The notes under the pieces were generated by a model, which worked only from the letters and a program-made list of their open reading frames with translations, was not told where the DNA came from and did no database searches. From assembly GCA_029222685.1 (NCBI GenBank), contig JARHVB010000025.1, positions 62,001 to 126,000 of the forward strand: DNA of 64,000 bases. Direction: 5' to 3'. A program made the translations under genes and the position numbers. The stretch comes from Terripilifer ovatus (GTDB lineage Bacteria; Pseudomonadota; Alphaproteobacteria; Rhizobiales; Beijerinckiaceae). Shown one piece after another: positions 27,914 through 37,662 of the stretch (its first letter is position 1; every line of letters starts with the position of its first letter).

Positions 27914-28274
27914 GTTTTCCCTCTCCAAAAGCCTGTTTCCAACAACACGCCCCCGGCAATGCGTTTGGATTACGCAACCAGCGGGACACAGGCCTATTTT
28001 GCCGGCGCACGATAGCGCATTTTCAGGCGAAGTGGACACCGGTTCGCATGAAGAAAATGCGCTCATTCAAGAAACTAGACGCTTCTTTCCGATCCACGGA
28101 TCGGAAAACGCTATAGTGCAGGACGGCTTTTCCCGCCAGCGCGGTGCGAAAAACAGCGTGCCTTATTTGCCGTTTCCCCGGCGCGTGCTAAGGGGGCGCC
28201 GAAACCGGACTGCCGATCTGCGTGGGCCGGCTCCGAAATCGCCGTTTTGTCGCCAACCCGAAAGGCCGCGCCTT
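27914..28274. other. Divergent intergenic region receptor B / icd
   Basis: About 360 bp holding the promoters of both genes and repeat R4 (28014-28118). The plus-strand frame that extends icd backwards through here translates the repeat and is not supported as coding. Confidence 0.6.
28014..28118. repeat. Repeat family R4, intergenic copy
   Basis: 105 bp from AGCGCATTTTC to CTATAGTG, colinear with 23645-23750 apart from one missing base in the inner stem (CCGATCC-AC-GGATCGG) and a few substitutions. It lies about 155 bp upstream of icd in the same orientation as the coding copy. Confidence 0.9.
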
Positions 28275-29489
28275 ATGCAAAAAATCAAGGTCGCCAACCC
28301 CGTCGTCGAAATGGACGGGGACGAAATGACCCGCATTATCTGGCAGCTCATCAAAGACAAGCTGATCCATCCCTATCTCGACATCGACCTTAAATATTAC
28401 GACCTGTCGGTGCAGAAGCGCGACGAGACCCGCGACCAGATCACCATCGATTCCGCCGAAGCGACGAAGAAATACGGCGTCGCCGTCAAATGCGCGACGA
28501 TCACGCCCGACGAAGCCCGCGTGAAGGAATTCAATCTCCACGACATGTGGAAGTCGCCCAACGGCACGATCCGCAACATCCTCGGCGGCACCATCTTCCG
28601 CGAGCCGATCATCTGCAAGAACATCCCGCGCCTGGTTCCCGGCTGGACCCAGCCGATCATCGTCGGCCGTCATGCCTACGGCGACCAGTATCGCGCCACC
28701 GACATGAAGGTGCCCGGCAAGGGCCGCCTGACAATCAAGTTCGAGGGCGACGACGGCACCGTCATCGAGAAGGAAGTCTTCAAGTTCCCCGGCGCCGGCG
28801 TCGCCATGTCGATGTACAACCTCGACGATTCGATCCGCGATTTCGCCCGCGCCTCCCTCAACTACGGCCTGGTGCGCAAATATCCGGTCTATCTGTCGAC
28901 CAAGAACACGATCCTCAAGGTCTACGACGGCCGCTTCAAGGATATTTTCCAGGAAGTCTTCGACACCGAATTCGCGGCAAAGTTCAAGGCTGCCGGCATC
29001 ACCTACGAGCACCGCCTGATCGACGACATGGTCGCCGCCGCGCTCAAATGGTCGGGCGGCTATGTCTGGGCCTGTAAGAACTACGACGGCGACGTCCAGT
29101 CCGACACGGTCGCCCAGGGCTACGGCTCGCTCGGCCTGATGACCTCGGTGCTGACGACGCCCGACGGCATGACGGTGGAGGCGGAAGCCGCTCACGGCAC
29201 CGTCACCCGCCACTACCGCCAGCACCAGCAGGGCAAGGAAACCTCGACCAATTCGATGGCGTCGATCTTTGCCTGGACCCGCGGCCTGATGCACCGCGCC
29301 AAGCTCGACAACAACGACGCGCTGCACAAGTTCGCCGAAACGCTTGAGAAAGTCTGCATCGATACGGTCGAATCCGGCTTTATGACCAAGGACTTGGCGA
29401 TTCTCGTCAGCGCCGACCAGAAATGGCTTTCGACGACCGGTTTCCTCGACAAGATCGATGAAAACCTGAAGAAGGCGATGGCCGCTTGA
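28275..29489 (+). CDS. icd: NADP-dependent isocitrate dehydrogenase
   Basis: Citric-acid-cycle enzyme converting isocitrate to 2-oxoglutarate with NADP. The 404-residue length and sequence match the homodimeric eukaryote-like class common in Rhizobiales: [14 protein letters not shown] at the N-terminus, [13 protein letters not shown] substrate loop, [24 protein letters not shown] with metal-binding aspartates, and [12 protein letters not shown]. The longer open frame upstream is a repeat, so the ATG at 28275 is used. A large imperfect hairpin follows. Confidence 0.97.
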   Translation: MQKIKVANPVVEMDGDEMTRIIWQLIKDKLIHPYLDIDLKYYDLSVQKRDETRDQITIDSAEATKKYGVAVKCATITPDEARVKEFNLHDMWKSPNGTIRNILGGTIFREPIICKNIPRLVPGWTQPIIVGRHAYGDQYRATDMKVPGKGRLTIKFEGDDGTVIEKEVFKFPGAGVAMSMYNLDDSIRDFARASLNYGLVRKYPVYLSTKNTILKVYDGRFKDIFQEVFDTEFAAKFKAAGITYEHRLIDDMVAAALKWSGGYVWACKNYDGDVQSDTVAQGYGSLGLMTSVLTTPDGMTVEAEAAHGTVTRHYRQHQQGKETSTNSMASIFAWTRGLMHRAKLDNNDALHKFAETLEKVCIDTVESGFMTKDLAILVSADQKWLSTTGFLDKIDENLKKAMAA

Positions 29490-29506
29490 CGGCGGCAGCC
29501 TGACGG

Positions 29507-29562
29507 TATCCCGGATCGGATAACAGGGGTGTTCGATACACGCCTGTTATCTATTCGGGATA
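29507..29562 (+). terminator. icd: Long stem-loop downstream of icd
   Basis: Nested inverted repeats TATCCCG / CGGGATA outside and GATAACAGG-G-GTGT / ACAC-G-CCTGTTATC inside, with a 5-base loop. There is no T run, so this is either a rho-dependent end structure or a regulatory hairpin. Confidence 0.55.
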
Positions 29563-29647
29563 ACAAACGTCTAAGCACGCGTTTGCATTGTCCACGGGCG
29601 GCCATTTCGCTATAAGCCGCCCACTTGAGCGGGAGAAAGTGTGACGC

Positions 29648-30070
29648 ATGGCTGCAGCGGACATTATCGACGGCGATTACAGACCGAGCGAAGACGAGAC
29701 ATTCATGAACGAGCGGCAGCGCGAATATTTTCGCCGCAAGCTGCACGCCTGGAAGGACGACATTCGAAAAGAAGCCCGTGAGACACTGGCTACTCTTCAA
29801 ACCGAAAGCGAGAATCATCCCGACATCGCCGACCGTGCATCGTCCGAAACCGACCGGGCGATCGAACTGCGCGCAAGAGACCGGCAGCGCAAACTGATCG
29901 CCAAGATCGACGCGGCCCTCACCCGTCTCGACGAAGGCACCTACGGCTATTGTGAAGAGACCGGCGAACCGATTTCGCTGAAGCGCCTCGACGCCCGGCC
30001 GATTGCGACCCTGTCGATCGAAGCGCAGGAACGCCACGAAAAGCGCGAGAAAGTCTACCGCGACGACTGA
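29648..30070 (+). CDS. dksA: RNA polymerase-binding transcription factor DksA
   Basis: A 140-residue DksA that enters the RNA polymerase secondary channel and works with ppGpp. The coiled coil (about 25-90) and the tip motif DRASSETDRAIELRARDR are present. In the C-terminal globule the zinc-finger cysteines are mostly lost: YGYCEETGEPI keeps one Cys, and ATLSIEAQERHE has none where classical DksA has CxxC. This is usual for rhizobial DksA but distinguishes it from the E. coli protein. GGGAGAAAG precedes the ATG and a terminator follows. Confidence 0.95.
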   Translation: MAAADIIDGDYRPSEDETFMNERQREYFRRKLHAWKDDIRKEARETLATLQTESENHPDIADRASSETDRAIELRARDRQRKLIAKIDAALTRLDEGTYGYCEETGEPISLKRLDARPIATLSIEAQERHEKREKVYRDD

Positions 30071-30087
30071 GGTCGTCCCGACTGCAG

Positions 30088-30119
30088 AACGGCCCGCTCT
30101 CGCGGGCCGTTTTAGTTTT
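30088..30119 (+). terminator. dksA: Rho-independent terminator of dksA
   Basis: 10-bp stem AACGGCCCGC / GCGGGCCGTT with loop TCTC, followed by TTTTAGTTTT. It separates dksA from the convergent FliO-like gene. Confidence 0.9.
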
Positions 30120-30132
30120 GGCAGACGCTACG

Positions 30133-31254
30133 TCACTGCTTGTCGGACGGACGGCCGAGCAATTTGGCCATTTCCTCTTCCAGCGCATCGAGCGGATCTG
30201 ACGCTGCCGGCGCAGCCGCCGGCTTCGCCTCGGGTGGTTTGACCTCTGCAGGCCGCGCCTCTGCAGGCCTTGCCGGTGCAGGCCTGACCTCTGGGGGTCT
30301 GGTGTCCGCCGGCTTCGTCTCGGTGGATTTCGTCTCCACAGGCTTTGAGTCAGCAGGCTTTGAATCGGCAGGCTTGGTCGAAAACGATGTCGCCGACATC
30401 GACGGCCCGGTTGTCCTGAACAGCGACGGACGCGGCGGCGCCACCGGGGGCGCGGCCGGGGCCGGCTTGATTTCTCCCGGCTTGATTTCTCCCTGCTTGG
30501 CCTCTCCCTGCTTGGCCTCTTCCGGCCTGACCTCCGCGGGTTCAACCCGCGGCGGCGTGCCCAACGGGCCTGGCGCGCGGGTCACGCCCGCAAGCGGCGG
30601 CCGGGATGGCGGCGGCGCACGCGGAACCGGCGGCGGCGGGGCGACGAACGGGCCCGGCCGGGCCGGCGGCGTGGCGCTCGGCTGCGGCCCCGCCTGGGGT
30701 GCTTTGGCGGGTGCGGGCGCAACGGCAGGGGCGACGTTATGGGCCGACGCCGGAGCTGTCACGGACGGCTGCGGCGCAACCGGCTGTGGCGCGAGAGGCT
30801 GCGGCGCAGCGACGACGACCGACGGCGCCAGCGGGGCGACCGGCACAATCGGCGCTTGTTGCGCGGCGATGGCGATGAACGGCGCACTCGGCGCCTCAAG
30901 GGAGGCTTCGCCGGCCGCGATCGGCTCCTTGATCTGCCGCGCCTCGCCCGGCTGGACCCGCGAAATCTCGGATTCGATCAGGACATCGTTGGGCCCGCCG
31001 ATCATGATCAGATGCTCGATATTGTCGCGCCGGACAAGGACAAGCTGGCGTTGGCGATCGAGATCATAGGCATCGACGACACCGAGCCGCGGCTGGCGCG
31101 CCCGCCCGCCGCCGCCGCCGCGCACCCGACGCCCGAAGACGACCCGATACAGCAGCACGACAATGAGAAGCACGACGAGCGCGGCGGCGATGGCCACGAT
31201 CCACTGCAGCAGTTGTGGCTTGCCCTCGCCCAAGAGATTGGTCAGGAACTGCAT
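30133..31254 (-). CDS. FliO-like membrane protein with long proline/alanine-rich tail
   Basis: 373 residues. A single transmembrane helix (about 17-41, WIVAIAAALVVLLIVVLLYR) is followed by a basic glycine-rich stretch and a FliO-like domain (RLGVVDAYDLDRQRQLVLVRRDNIEHLIMIGG). FliO assists flagellar export-apparatus assembly, and similar proteins of unknown role occur outside flagellar clusters. The remaining 230 residues are low complexity: Ala/Pro-rich, then repeats of the type KPADSKPADSKPVETK and EAKQGEAKQGEIKPGEIKP. No flagellar gene is near; the divergent neighbour is cckA, an arrangement I recall from Rhizobiales. Confidence 0.75.
   Translation of the reverse strand: MQFLTNLLGEGKPQLLQWIVAIAAALVVLLIVVLLYRVVFGRRVRGGGGGRARQPRLGVVDAYDLDRQRQLVLVRRDNIEHLIMIGGPNDVLIESEISRVQPGEARQIKEPIAAGEASLEAPSAPFIAIAAQQAPIVPVAPLAPSVVVAAPQPLAPQPVAPQPSVTAPASAHNVAPAVAPAPAKAPQAGPQPSATPPARPGPFVAPPPPVPRAPPPSRPPLAGVTRAPGPLGTPPRVEPAEVRPEEAKQGEAKQGEIKPGEIKPAPAAPPVAPPRPSLFRTTGPSMSATSFSTKPADSKPADSKPVETKSTETKPADTRPPEVRPAPARPAEARPAEVKPPEAKPAAAPAASDPLDALEEEMAKLLGRPSDKQ
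30463..30522. repeat. Four tandem 15-bp units inside the FliO-like gene
   Basis: Unit CGGCTTGATTTCTCC occurs twice, followed by two diverged units CTGCTTGGCCTCTCC and CTGCTTGGCCTCTTC. They encode the five-residue repeat EAKQG/EIKPG on the minus strand and keep the frame. Confidence 0.85.
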
Positions 31255-31564
31255 TTACGCTTACACTCCGCCTCGCCGGTTCAACGCTATATCCGATCCA
31301 TATTAACATGTCTGCGCAATCGGATTCGCGCGACGTTAGCAGATGGTTAACCACGATGCCGAATGGCGGGCCGATCGTGGCGGCGACAGCGTGAACATAT
31401 GTTTGCAGAATACAGGTGTTTTCGACTCGATTTATTGCAATAACCCTCCATTCGCCGCATTTCCAGCGATTCTCCGCAAGGTGATCCCAAGGCAATACGA
31501 ACTGGCGATAGGATCTGAGGCCGCGGTCCGCGGCATGCGAAACGACCCATCAGAACGAGCCATT
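31255..31564. other. Divergent intergenic region FliO-like / cckA
   Basis: About 310 bp with the promoters of both genes. It contains a TTAG-N7-TTAAC sequence (31336-31351) resembling a CtrA site. The plus-strand open frame that precedes cckA here has no similarity to CckA. Confidence 0.55.
31336..31351 (+). promoter_or_regulatory. Candidate CtrA-binding site
   Basis: TTAG-CAGATGG-TTAAC matches the alphaproteobacterial CtrA consensus TTAA-N7-TTAAC at all but one base. It lies 82 bp upstream of the FliO-like start and 214 bp upstream of cckA. CckA controls CtrA phosphorylation, so a feedback link is plausible but unproven. Confidence 0.45.
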
Positions 31565-34147
31565 ATGTCTCAGTTGTCCCAAGGATCATCGAGCCAAGGA
31601 GGATCGGCTCCCGCGGTCCTCGACCGGACCGAGCGCACCGGCAGCCCGGGCATGGTGCTGGTTCTGGCGCTTGTCCTGGTCGGCGCCGCGGCATCGTTTT
31701 CCTTCCTCAGCCCCGAGGATGCCGGACGCCTGACCATCGGGCTTCTGGCCCTGCTCGCCATCGTCGGCGTCGTCGGTCTGTTCGCCTTCGCCGTCGGCTT
31801 CCTGCAGCTTTCCGGACAGGCGGCCAAGAACGACATCACCAAGCTGATCGCCGACACCGGCGGCGAGGGCCTGCTCGTCACCGAAGGCGACACCCGCGTG
31901 CTTTACGCCAACGAGGCCTATATGGGCCTGTCGGGCGCCACCGATCCCGCCGATCTGCGCACCGTCGAACGGCTGTTTTCCGGCACGCCCGACGTCTCCG
32001 AGGCGATTTACCGCCTCGCCCAGGCGGCGCGCGAAGGCAAGCGCGGCTCCGAGGAATTGCGCCTGTCGCCGCCACTCAACGGCGATGGTCCCGTCGGCTG
32101 GTATCGCATCCGGGTGCGCCCGGTCGAGCGCTTCGGCCACAAGCGCGCCACCCTGTGGAGCGTCAGCGACGTGACCCGCGAGCGTGCCAGGCACGAGAAC
32201 GTCTTCCAGGAACTGCAGCACGCCATCGATTTTCTCGACCACGCGCCGGCCGGCTTCTTCTCCGCCGATCCTGACGGCAAGGTCAGCTACATGAACGCCA
32301 CGCTTGCCGGCTGGCTCGATTACGATCTCGCCCAATACGGCTCCGGCGGCCTGAAACTGTCCGATCTTGTCGCCGGCGACGGCGCCCATCTGATCAGCGC
32401 GATTGCCGGGCGCGCCAGCGAAGTGCGGACCGAAACCTTCGACGTCGATTTCAAGCGCCGCAACGGCCAGAGCCTGCCGGTGCGACTGATCCATCGCGTC
32501 GCCTTCGCCCAGGACCGCACGGCCGGCCCGTCGCGGACCCTCGTCATCAATCGCGCGCCGGGCGAAGAGCCGGCCGAGAACCTGCGCGCCGCGGAAGTGC
32601 GCTTCGCCCGCTTCTTCAACCAGACGCCCATGGCCATCGCCACCGTCGACAAGAACGGATCGATCATGAGCGCCAATGCGGGCTTTGCCCGCATGATGCC
32701 CGACGCCTTCACCGATGCCGGTAGCGGCGGCCGCAACATCTTCAGCAGCGTCGCCGACCGCGATCACGAAGCGCTGCGCGCCGCCATTGCCGACGCCATC
32801 GCCCATCGCACCGACATCACGCCCATCGATACCGCGCTCACCGGCGAGGCGCCGCGCTCGGCCAGGTTCTACGTCTCGCCGGGCGAAGACGCCGGCCAAA
32901 ACTCTGGTCAAGACATCGGCCAAGATGCCAGCGCGCTCGTCTTCGCGCTCGACACCACCGAACAGCGCACCCTGCAGGAAAGCTTCGCCCAGGCCCAGAA
33001 GATGCAGGCCATCGGCCAGCTCGCCGGCGGCGTCGCGCACGATTTCAACAACGTGCTGACCGCCATCATCGGCTTTTCCGACCTGCTGCTGGCGCGCCAC
33101 CGGCCGACCGATCCGTCCTTCCAGGACATCATGCAGATCAAGCAGAACGCCAATCGCGCTGCCGGGCTGGTGCGGCAATTGCTGGCCTTCTCGCGCCGGC
33201 AGACCCTGCGGCCGCAGGTGCTGCAACTGGGCGACGCGCTGTCGGACCTGCAGATGCTGCTGCGCCGCCTGGTCGGCGAGAAGGTCGAGATCGACGTGCG
33301 CCACGGCCGCGACCTGTGGTTCGTCAAGGCCGACATCAACCAGTTCGAACAGGTGCTGGTCAATCTGGTCGTCAATGCCCGGGATGCCATGCCCAACGGC
33401 GGCAAGATCACGCTCTCGACCAAAAATGTCACCGCGGCGGAATGTGCCAACGTCTCGGAACCAGGCTTCATCCCCGCCGATTATGTCGTCATCGAAGTGC
33501 AGGACACCGGCCACGGCATTCCCGCCGACGTGAAGGAGAAGATGTTCGAGCCGTTCTTCACGACGAAGGAAGTCGGCAAGGGCACCGGCCTCGGCCTGTC
33601 GACGGTCTACGGCATCGTCAAGCAGACGGGCGGCTATATTTCCTGCGAGTCGGAACCGGGCAAAGGCGCGCTGTTCCGCATCTACCTGCCACGCCATATC
33701 CTGGCGCCGGAAGAAGAAGCCGCGCGCAAGGATGAACCCAAGGCCGCAACGCCCGCGGCCGACGCCACCGGCCAGGGCATCATCCTCCTCGTCGAGGACG
33801 AGGAAGCGGTGCGCGCCTTCGCCTCGCGCGCGCTCGCGTCGCGCGGCTATACGGTGCATCAGGCCAGCAATGGCGAGGAGGCGGTCGAGGTCGCCGAGAC
33901 CATCAACGGCAAGATCGACCTGATCGTCTCCGACGTCGTCATGCCGGTGATGGACGGACCGACCATGCTCGGCGAATTGCGCAAGCGCGGCATCACCGCC
34001 AAGATCGTCTTCATGTCCGGCCATGCCGAAGACGCCTTCGCCCGCAACCTGCCGGCCGGTGAGGAATTCGGATTTCTGCCGAAGCCGTTCCCGCTGAAAC
34101 AGCTCATCGAAACGGCGAAAGCCGCCATCGGATCGGCGACACCCTAG
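31565..34147 (+). CDS. cckA: Cell-cycle hybrid histidine kinase CckA
   Basis: An 860-residue hybrid kinase at the top of the CckA-ChpT-CtrA phosphorelay. Two transmembrane helices (about 30-50 and 57-80) are followed by PAS domains (about 110-210, 220-330 and 350-470), the H box GGVAH492DFNNVLTA, an ATPase domain with [12 protein letters not shown] and [18 protein letters not shown], and a receiver with phospho-acceptor D790 in [13 protein letters not shown]. The start is set at 31565, where the conserved N-terminus begins; the open frame upstream is noncoding. It is divergent from the FliO-like gene. Confidence 0.95.
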   Translation: MSQLSQGSSSQGGSAPAVLDRTERTGSPGMVLVLALVLVGAAASFSFLSPEDAGRLTIGLLALLAIVGVVGLFAFAVGFLQLSGQAAKNDITKLIADTGGEGLLVTEGDTRVLYANEAYMGLSGATDPADLRTVERLFSGTPDVSEAIYRLAQAAREGKRGSEELRLSPPLNGDGPVGWYRIRVRPVERFGHKRATLWSVSDVTRERARHENVFQELQHAIDFLDHAPAGFFSADPDGKVSYMNATLAGWLDYDLAQYGSGGLKLSDLVAGDGAHLISAIAGRASEVRTETFDVDFKRRNGQSLPVRLIHRVAFAQDRTAGPSRTLVINRAPGEEPAENLRAAEVRFARFFNQTPMAIATVDKNGSIMSANAGFARMMPDAFTDAGSGGRNIFSSVADRDHEALRAAIADAIAHRTDITPIDTALTGEAPRSARFYVSPGEDAGQNSGQDIGQDASALVFALDTTEQRTLQESFAQAQKMQAIGQLAGGVAHDFNNVLTAIIGFSDLLLARHRPTDPSFQDIMQIKQNANRAAGLVRQLLAFSRRQTLRPQVLQLGDALSDLQMLLRRLVGEKVEIDVRHGRDLWFVKADINQFEQVLVNLVVNARDAMPNGGKITLSTKNVTAAECANVSEPGFIPADYVVIEVQDTGHGIPADVKEKMFEPFFTTKEVGKGTGLGLSTVYGIVKQTGGYISCESEPGKGALFRIYLPRHILAPEEEAARKDEPKAATPAADATGQGIILLVEDEEAVRAFASRALASRGYTVHQASNGEEAVEVAETINGKIDLIVSDVVMPVMDGPTMLGELRKRGITAKIVFMSGHAEDAFARNLPAGEEFGFLPKPFPLKQLIETAKAAIGSATP

Positions 34148-34267
34148 AATCCTACTCCTGTTCCACGGGAGAAGGTGGCCTCTGCGCAGCAGGTCGGATG
34201 AGGGCGGCCGATCGAAACCGTTTGTTCACCATAAAATGCGACGCTCCTGACATACGAGGAGATCGCA

Positions 34268-34669
34268 TTGCCGATTCTGCTGCAGGAAGTGCGCCGTCGA
34301 CCGCCGCTGCGCCGCAAGCGCTTCCTCGGCGTGCTGCCGGTCTATCTGGTCTATGCCGCCGTCTGCAGCGGCATCCTCGCCGGCTGGCTGTTTCGCCCGG
34401 GTGGCGGCCTTTTGCCGACGCGGACGGCGGCGACGATCAGGATCATGCCCGCAGCGGTGCCCGAGCAGCGCACGCACACTGCCAGGCAGGCGCAAGCCAA
34501 GCCGCGCGAGGCCTCGCAAAGAGTAAGCGTGCCGTCGCAGCCCAAGCTGGACCGCGATCCCGTCGGCACCATCAAGGCCCCGCGCGCGGCCGCCACGGGC
34601 TTCAGCGACGTCCAGCGGGCGGCGCCTGAAAATTACACCGGCTTCCGCGAAGTGACGCAGCAGCGATAG
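34268..34669 (+). CDS. Hypothetical single-span membrane protein
   Basis: 133 residues from a TTG start preceded by GAGGAGATC. A basic N-terminus (RRRPPLRRKRF) leads into one transmembrane helix (about 20-42, LGVLPVYLVYAAVCSGILAG), so the C-terminal part, rich in Ala, Gln, Arg and Pro, probably lies in the periplasm. I recognise no family. It begins 120 bp after cckA on the same strand and could be co-transcribed. The gap before it includes sequence (34155-34203) that looks like a remnant of another dispersed repeat. Confidence 0.6.
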   Translation: MPILLQEVRRRPPLRRKRFLGVLPVYLVYAAVCSGILAGWLFRPGGGLLPTRTAATIRIMPAAVPEQRTHTARQAQAKPREASQRVSVPSQPKLDRDPVGTIKAPRAAATGFSDVQRAAPENYTGFREVTQQR

Positions 34670-34746
34670 CGTCGCTGCTTCGTTTTCGCTACTCTTCCTG
34701 CACAAACGCATGAGCCAGCCAATGGCCCGCATCGGGAGGAAACGAC

Positions 34747-35520
34747 ATGCCGCTCACAAGCGCGCCGAAAACTGCCATTGTCACCGGCGCCGCCAGCGGG
34801 ATCGGCGCTGCCAGCGTCCGCGTCCTGCTCGAAAAAGGCTGGAACGTCTGCGGCTGCGATATCGACGCCATCGCCACAGCGGATATCGGTGCCGAGGCGA
34901 TGCAGCGCTTCGTCGCTCACAAGACCGACGTCGCCGATGCCGCGAGCTGCCGCGACGCGGTACGCCGGACGATCGCGAAATTCGGCCGGGTCGATGGGCT
35001 CATCCACATGGCGGCCGTGCATTCGACCAAGACCTGGCGTGAGCTCGACGCGGCGGAATTCAACCGCACCCTGTCGATCAACGTCACCGGCTCGTTTCTC
35101 ATCTCGCAGGCGGTCGCCGAAGCCCTGTGCGACAACCCCGTACAGGAGAACGACCGCGGCGCCATTGTGCTTGCCTGCTCCGGCTCCATCGCCTCGTCGG
35201 GCGTCGGCGGCGAAGGCCGCGGCGGCACCGCCTATGTGTCCTCGAAAGCCGCGATCATCGGCCTCGTGCGCGGCCTGTCGCGCTCGCTCGCGCCGGAGCG
35301 GATCAGGGTCAATGCGGTCAGCCCCGGCTCAACTGAGACGTCGATGACCGCACATTATTCGCAGGATGCCATACGCAAGGTCGGCGAACGCGCGCTGGCC
35401 GGCCGCATGGGCAAGGCCGACGACATCGCCGACGTGGCGGCTTTCCTGCTCTCCGACGAAGCCCGCTATGTCTGGGGCGAGATCGTCAACGTCAACGGCG
35501 GCGCGACGTTTGGGCTGTGA
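34747..35520 (+). CDS. SDR-family oxidoreductase
   Basis: A 257-residue classical short-chain dehydrogenase. Cofactor motif TGAASGIG (13-20), the D at VCGCDID that favours NAD, catalytic Ser in LACSGSIASSG and Y163-x3-K167 (AYVSSKAAIIG), then the usual VSPGSTETSM. It typically oxidises or reduces secondary alcohols or ketones. GGGAGGAAAC precedes the ATG. It is a single gene between a hypothetical and a convergent acetyltransferase. Confidence 0.93.
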   Translation: MPLTSAPKTAIVTGAASGIGAASVRVLLEKGWNVCGCDIDAIATADIGAEAMQRFVAHKTDVADAASCRDAVRRTIAKFGRVDGLIHMAAVHSTKTWRELDAAEFNRTLSINVTGSFLISQAVAEALCDNPVQENDRGAIVLACSGSIASSGVGGEGRGGTAYVSSKAAIIGLVRGLSRSLAPERIRVNAVSPGSTETSMTAHYSQDAIRKVGERALAGRMGKADDIADVAAFLLSDEARYVWGEIVNVNGGATFGL

Positions 35521-35529
35521 CTCATCAGG

Positions 35530-36012
35530 TCAGAGCGTCCTGAACATGACGAGCGCATCCACATAGCCATCGCGCGGATGCAGGAACGCCAGCGGTAGCC
35601 GGCCCGCGGTTTCAAAACCGAGGCTCTCCCAAAGCCGGATCGCGCGCGCATTGGTGCCGACGACGAAGTTGAACTGCATGGCCTTGAAGCCGCGCGCCCG
35701 CGAATGATCGAGCGAATGCTCGCACAGGCGCCGCGCCACGCCGCGGCCGCCTGCCTGGCCCGCGGTCATATAGCCGCAATTGGCGACATGCCCGCCGCCG
35801 CCGGACTGATTGGCACGTAGATAATAGGTGCCGACGATGTCGTCATCCTCATCGAGAACGAAGGTCTCCCGATCCGCCGCCGTCCAATAGGCCAGCGCCT
35901 CGGCCTTGGTCATCTCGGGTGGCAGCGCATAAGTCTCCCCCGCACGGATGACAGGTTCGAGAATGCGCCAGATGGCGTCACGATCGCGTTCATGCGCGGG
36001 CCTGATCGACAT
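35530..36012 (-). CDS. GNAT-family N-acetyltransferase
   Basis: A 160-residue acetyltransferase with the full GNAT fold: N-terminal SIRPAHERDRDAIWRILEPVI, the beta4 region IVGTYYLRANQ, acetyl-CoA loop GQAGGRGVARRLCEHSL and motif B GTNARAIRLWESLGFETAGRLP. It is 3 bp downstream of a DUF2277 gene on the same strand, so the two are one operon. Acceptor substrate unknown. Confidence 0.9.
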   Translation of the reverse strand: MSIRPAHERDRDAIWRILEPVIRAGETYALPPEMTKAEALAYWTAADRETFVLDEDDDIVGTYYLRANQSGGGGHVANCGYMTAGQAGGRGVARRLCEHSLDHSRARGFKAMQFNFVVGTNARAIRLWESLGFETAGRLPLAFLHPRDGYVDALVMFRTL

Positions 36013-36015
36013 GCC

Positions 36016-36282
36016 TCAACCGAACCTCGCCCGCGACCGTTCGCGGGCCTTCTCCGCTTCGATCTGGCGGTCGCGCGCCGGCGCGTGGGCATGCAGCGAA
36101 TGCAGCAGCCGCCGCGCCGCGTCCGACACCTCCGCCACGGCACGATCGAACGCGTCCGCATTGTCGCGTGACGGCTTGTTGAAGCCGGAGAGCTTGCGCA
36201 CGAACTGCAGCGCCGAAGCGTGGATTTCGTCCTCGGTCGCCGGCGGCTCGAAATTATGCAGGGTTCTGATGTTTCGGCACAT
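36016..36282 (-). CDS. DUF2277 domain protein
   Basis: A small 88-residue protein, recognisable by the conserved N-terminus MCRNIRTLHNFEPPATEDEI and the core ALQFVRKLSGFNKPS. The family is widespread in bacteria and its function is unknown. The C-terminus is charged and helical. It is upstream of, and nearly touches, the GNAT gene. Confidence 0.9.
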   Translation of the reverse strand: MCRNIRTLHNFEPPATEDEIHASALQFVRKLSGFNKPSRDNADAFDRAVAEVSDAARRLLHSLHAHAPARDRQIEAEKARERSRARFG

Positions 36283-36490
36283 CGCTGTCTCCTGTGTTCG
36301 CGCCGCGCTGGGCTTCCGTAAAGCCGATCATTATGGCGGGACAGGAGCAGGATGCAAAAAGCGGGACTTGCCGCTGCCGTGCCTGGCGCCCGGATGGATC
36401 TGCTTAACTATATCGCATAACCAAAGCTAAATGCCTCTTCGCCATGTTTTTGCAAGGTATTGTTTTGGCAAGACATCATCGGGGACGCCT

Positions 36491-37621
36491 GTGCTGCAGA
36501 AATCCGACCACTATGCGCTGGCGGATCTGTCGCCCGGCTACGACCGCGTGCCATCGGTCGACGGACTGCGGGCATTCTGTATCCTGCTTGTTTTGTTCAG
36601 CCACTTCGCCAGCGAATTGCCCGGCAAGCCCGAGTTTCTGGCCGGCCTTCTCGGCGTTCAGATATTCTTCGTCATCAGCGGGTTTCTGATCACCCGGCTG
36701 CTGCTGGCGGAGATCGGCCAGACCGGCCGGATCGCGATCCGGTCGTTTTATTTTCGCCGGTTTGTCCGTCTGATGCCGCCGCTCTGCGCAATGCTCTGCG
36801 TCACCGTCGCCTTGCTCTGGCTTTACCGCATCAACGATTTCATGTTCCCCGTGTGCGGCCTCTTCTATGTGGCCAACTACTGCCTGACCGGCGGCGTCCC
36901 CTCGCACGCGCTCGACAGCCTGTGGTCGCTCGCCGTCGAAGAGCATTTCTACATCCTGTTCCCCCTGCTGCTCGTCACCTCGATCCGCTATGGCTTTCGC
37001 GCGGTCTATCTCTGCCTGCTGCTGGTGTTCTGCACAGCGCTTGGCGCCAGGATCGCCCACGCGCTGGCCGATCATCCGATCGCCTATATGTACTGGCACA
37101 CCGAATGCGTGATGGACATCATCATCGCGGGATGTGCGCTCTCCGTGATGAGCAGTCACGCGGCCGGCAGAACGGCCTTGCGGCGGCTCTCGTCAACGCC
37201 CGTCTTTGCGCTGGCGGCAGTGCTTTATGCGTTCGGCCTGCTGGCCGGCGCGAGCAAGCTGCACCTGGCGTTCATGCAGTCGGCGCTCTCCGTCTGGCTC
37301 GCCGTGCTGCTGATCAATGTGCTTTGCAATCCCGATCTTGCACGTATCCGCCGGCTGCTGAATCATCCCGCTATGGTCTGGATCGGCCGCATTTCCTATT
37401 CCACCTATCTCTGGCAGTGCGTCGTTTTGCTTCTCGAACGCCGCTATGACGCGATCGTCAACGTCTATTGGATCGTTGCAGCCGTCGCGCTGTCGCTGCT
37501 GCTGGGCGCAGCCTCGTATTACTGCATTGAAAAGCCGGCCGCCGCGCGCCGCAAAGCCTGGTCGCAGTTGCTGGGCCTGCCGCAGGAGCGCGCAGTAGCG
37601 AAGCCTGCCTTGACCGGCTAG
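36491..37621 (+). CDS. Acyltransferase 3 family membrane protein (OafA/YrhL type)
   Basis: A polytopic inner-membrane O-acyltransferase that acylates surface sugars. The family core starts VPSVDGLRAFCILLVLFSH and includes FFVISGFLITRLL, FYFRRFVRLMPPL, SLAVEEHFYILFPLLL and the C-terminal SYYCIEKPAAA. About ten transmembrane segments are visible. I prefer the GTG at 36491, which has GGGGA five bases upstream; an in-frame ATG at 36431 would add 20 residues. There is no SGNH domain. It stands alone, so the target polysaccharide is unknown. Confidence 0.88.
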   Translation: MLQKSDHYALADLSPGYDRVPSVDGLRAFCILLVLFSHFASELPGKPEFLAGLLGVQIFFVISGFLITRLLLAEIGQTGRIAIRSFYFRRFVRLMPPLCAMLCVTVALLWLYRINDFMFPVCGLFYVANYCLTGGVPSHALDSLWSLAVEEHFYILFPLLLVTSIRYGFRAVYLCLLLVFCTALGARIAHALADHPIAYMYWHTECVMDIIIAGCALSVMSSHAAGRTALRRLSSTPVFALAAVLYAFGLLAGASKLHLAFMQSALSVWLAVLLINVLCNPDLARIRRLLNHPAMVWIGRISYSTYLWQCVVLLLERRYDAIVNVYWIVAAVALSLLLGAASYYCIEKPAAARRKAWSQLLGLPQERAVAKPALTG

Positions 37622-37662
37622 TCTCCTCGCTCATCATGGGTTTCGCGAGGGAGGACTTGTCC

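Noticed and set aside
27870-28274. N-terminal extension of icd
   Set aside because: It translates repeat R4 and promoter sequence; IDH proteins of this class start at MQKIKV (28275).
30140-31069. Gly/Ala/Ser-rich open frame opposite the FliO-like gene
   Set aside because: Its repetitive composition mirrors the low-complexity tail coded on the other strand, and no start site is seen.
31343-31564. N-terminal extension of cckA
   Set aside because: The conserved protein begins at 31565; the upstream part has no CckA similarity and includes the divergent promoter.
31586-34024. 812-codon open frame antisense to cckA
   Set aside because: A shadow frame in GC-rich DNA without recognisable motifs.
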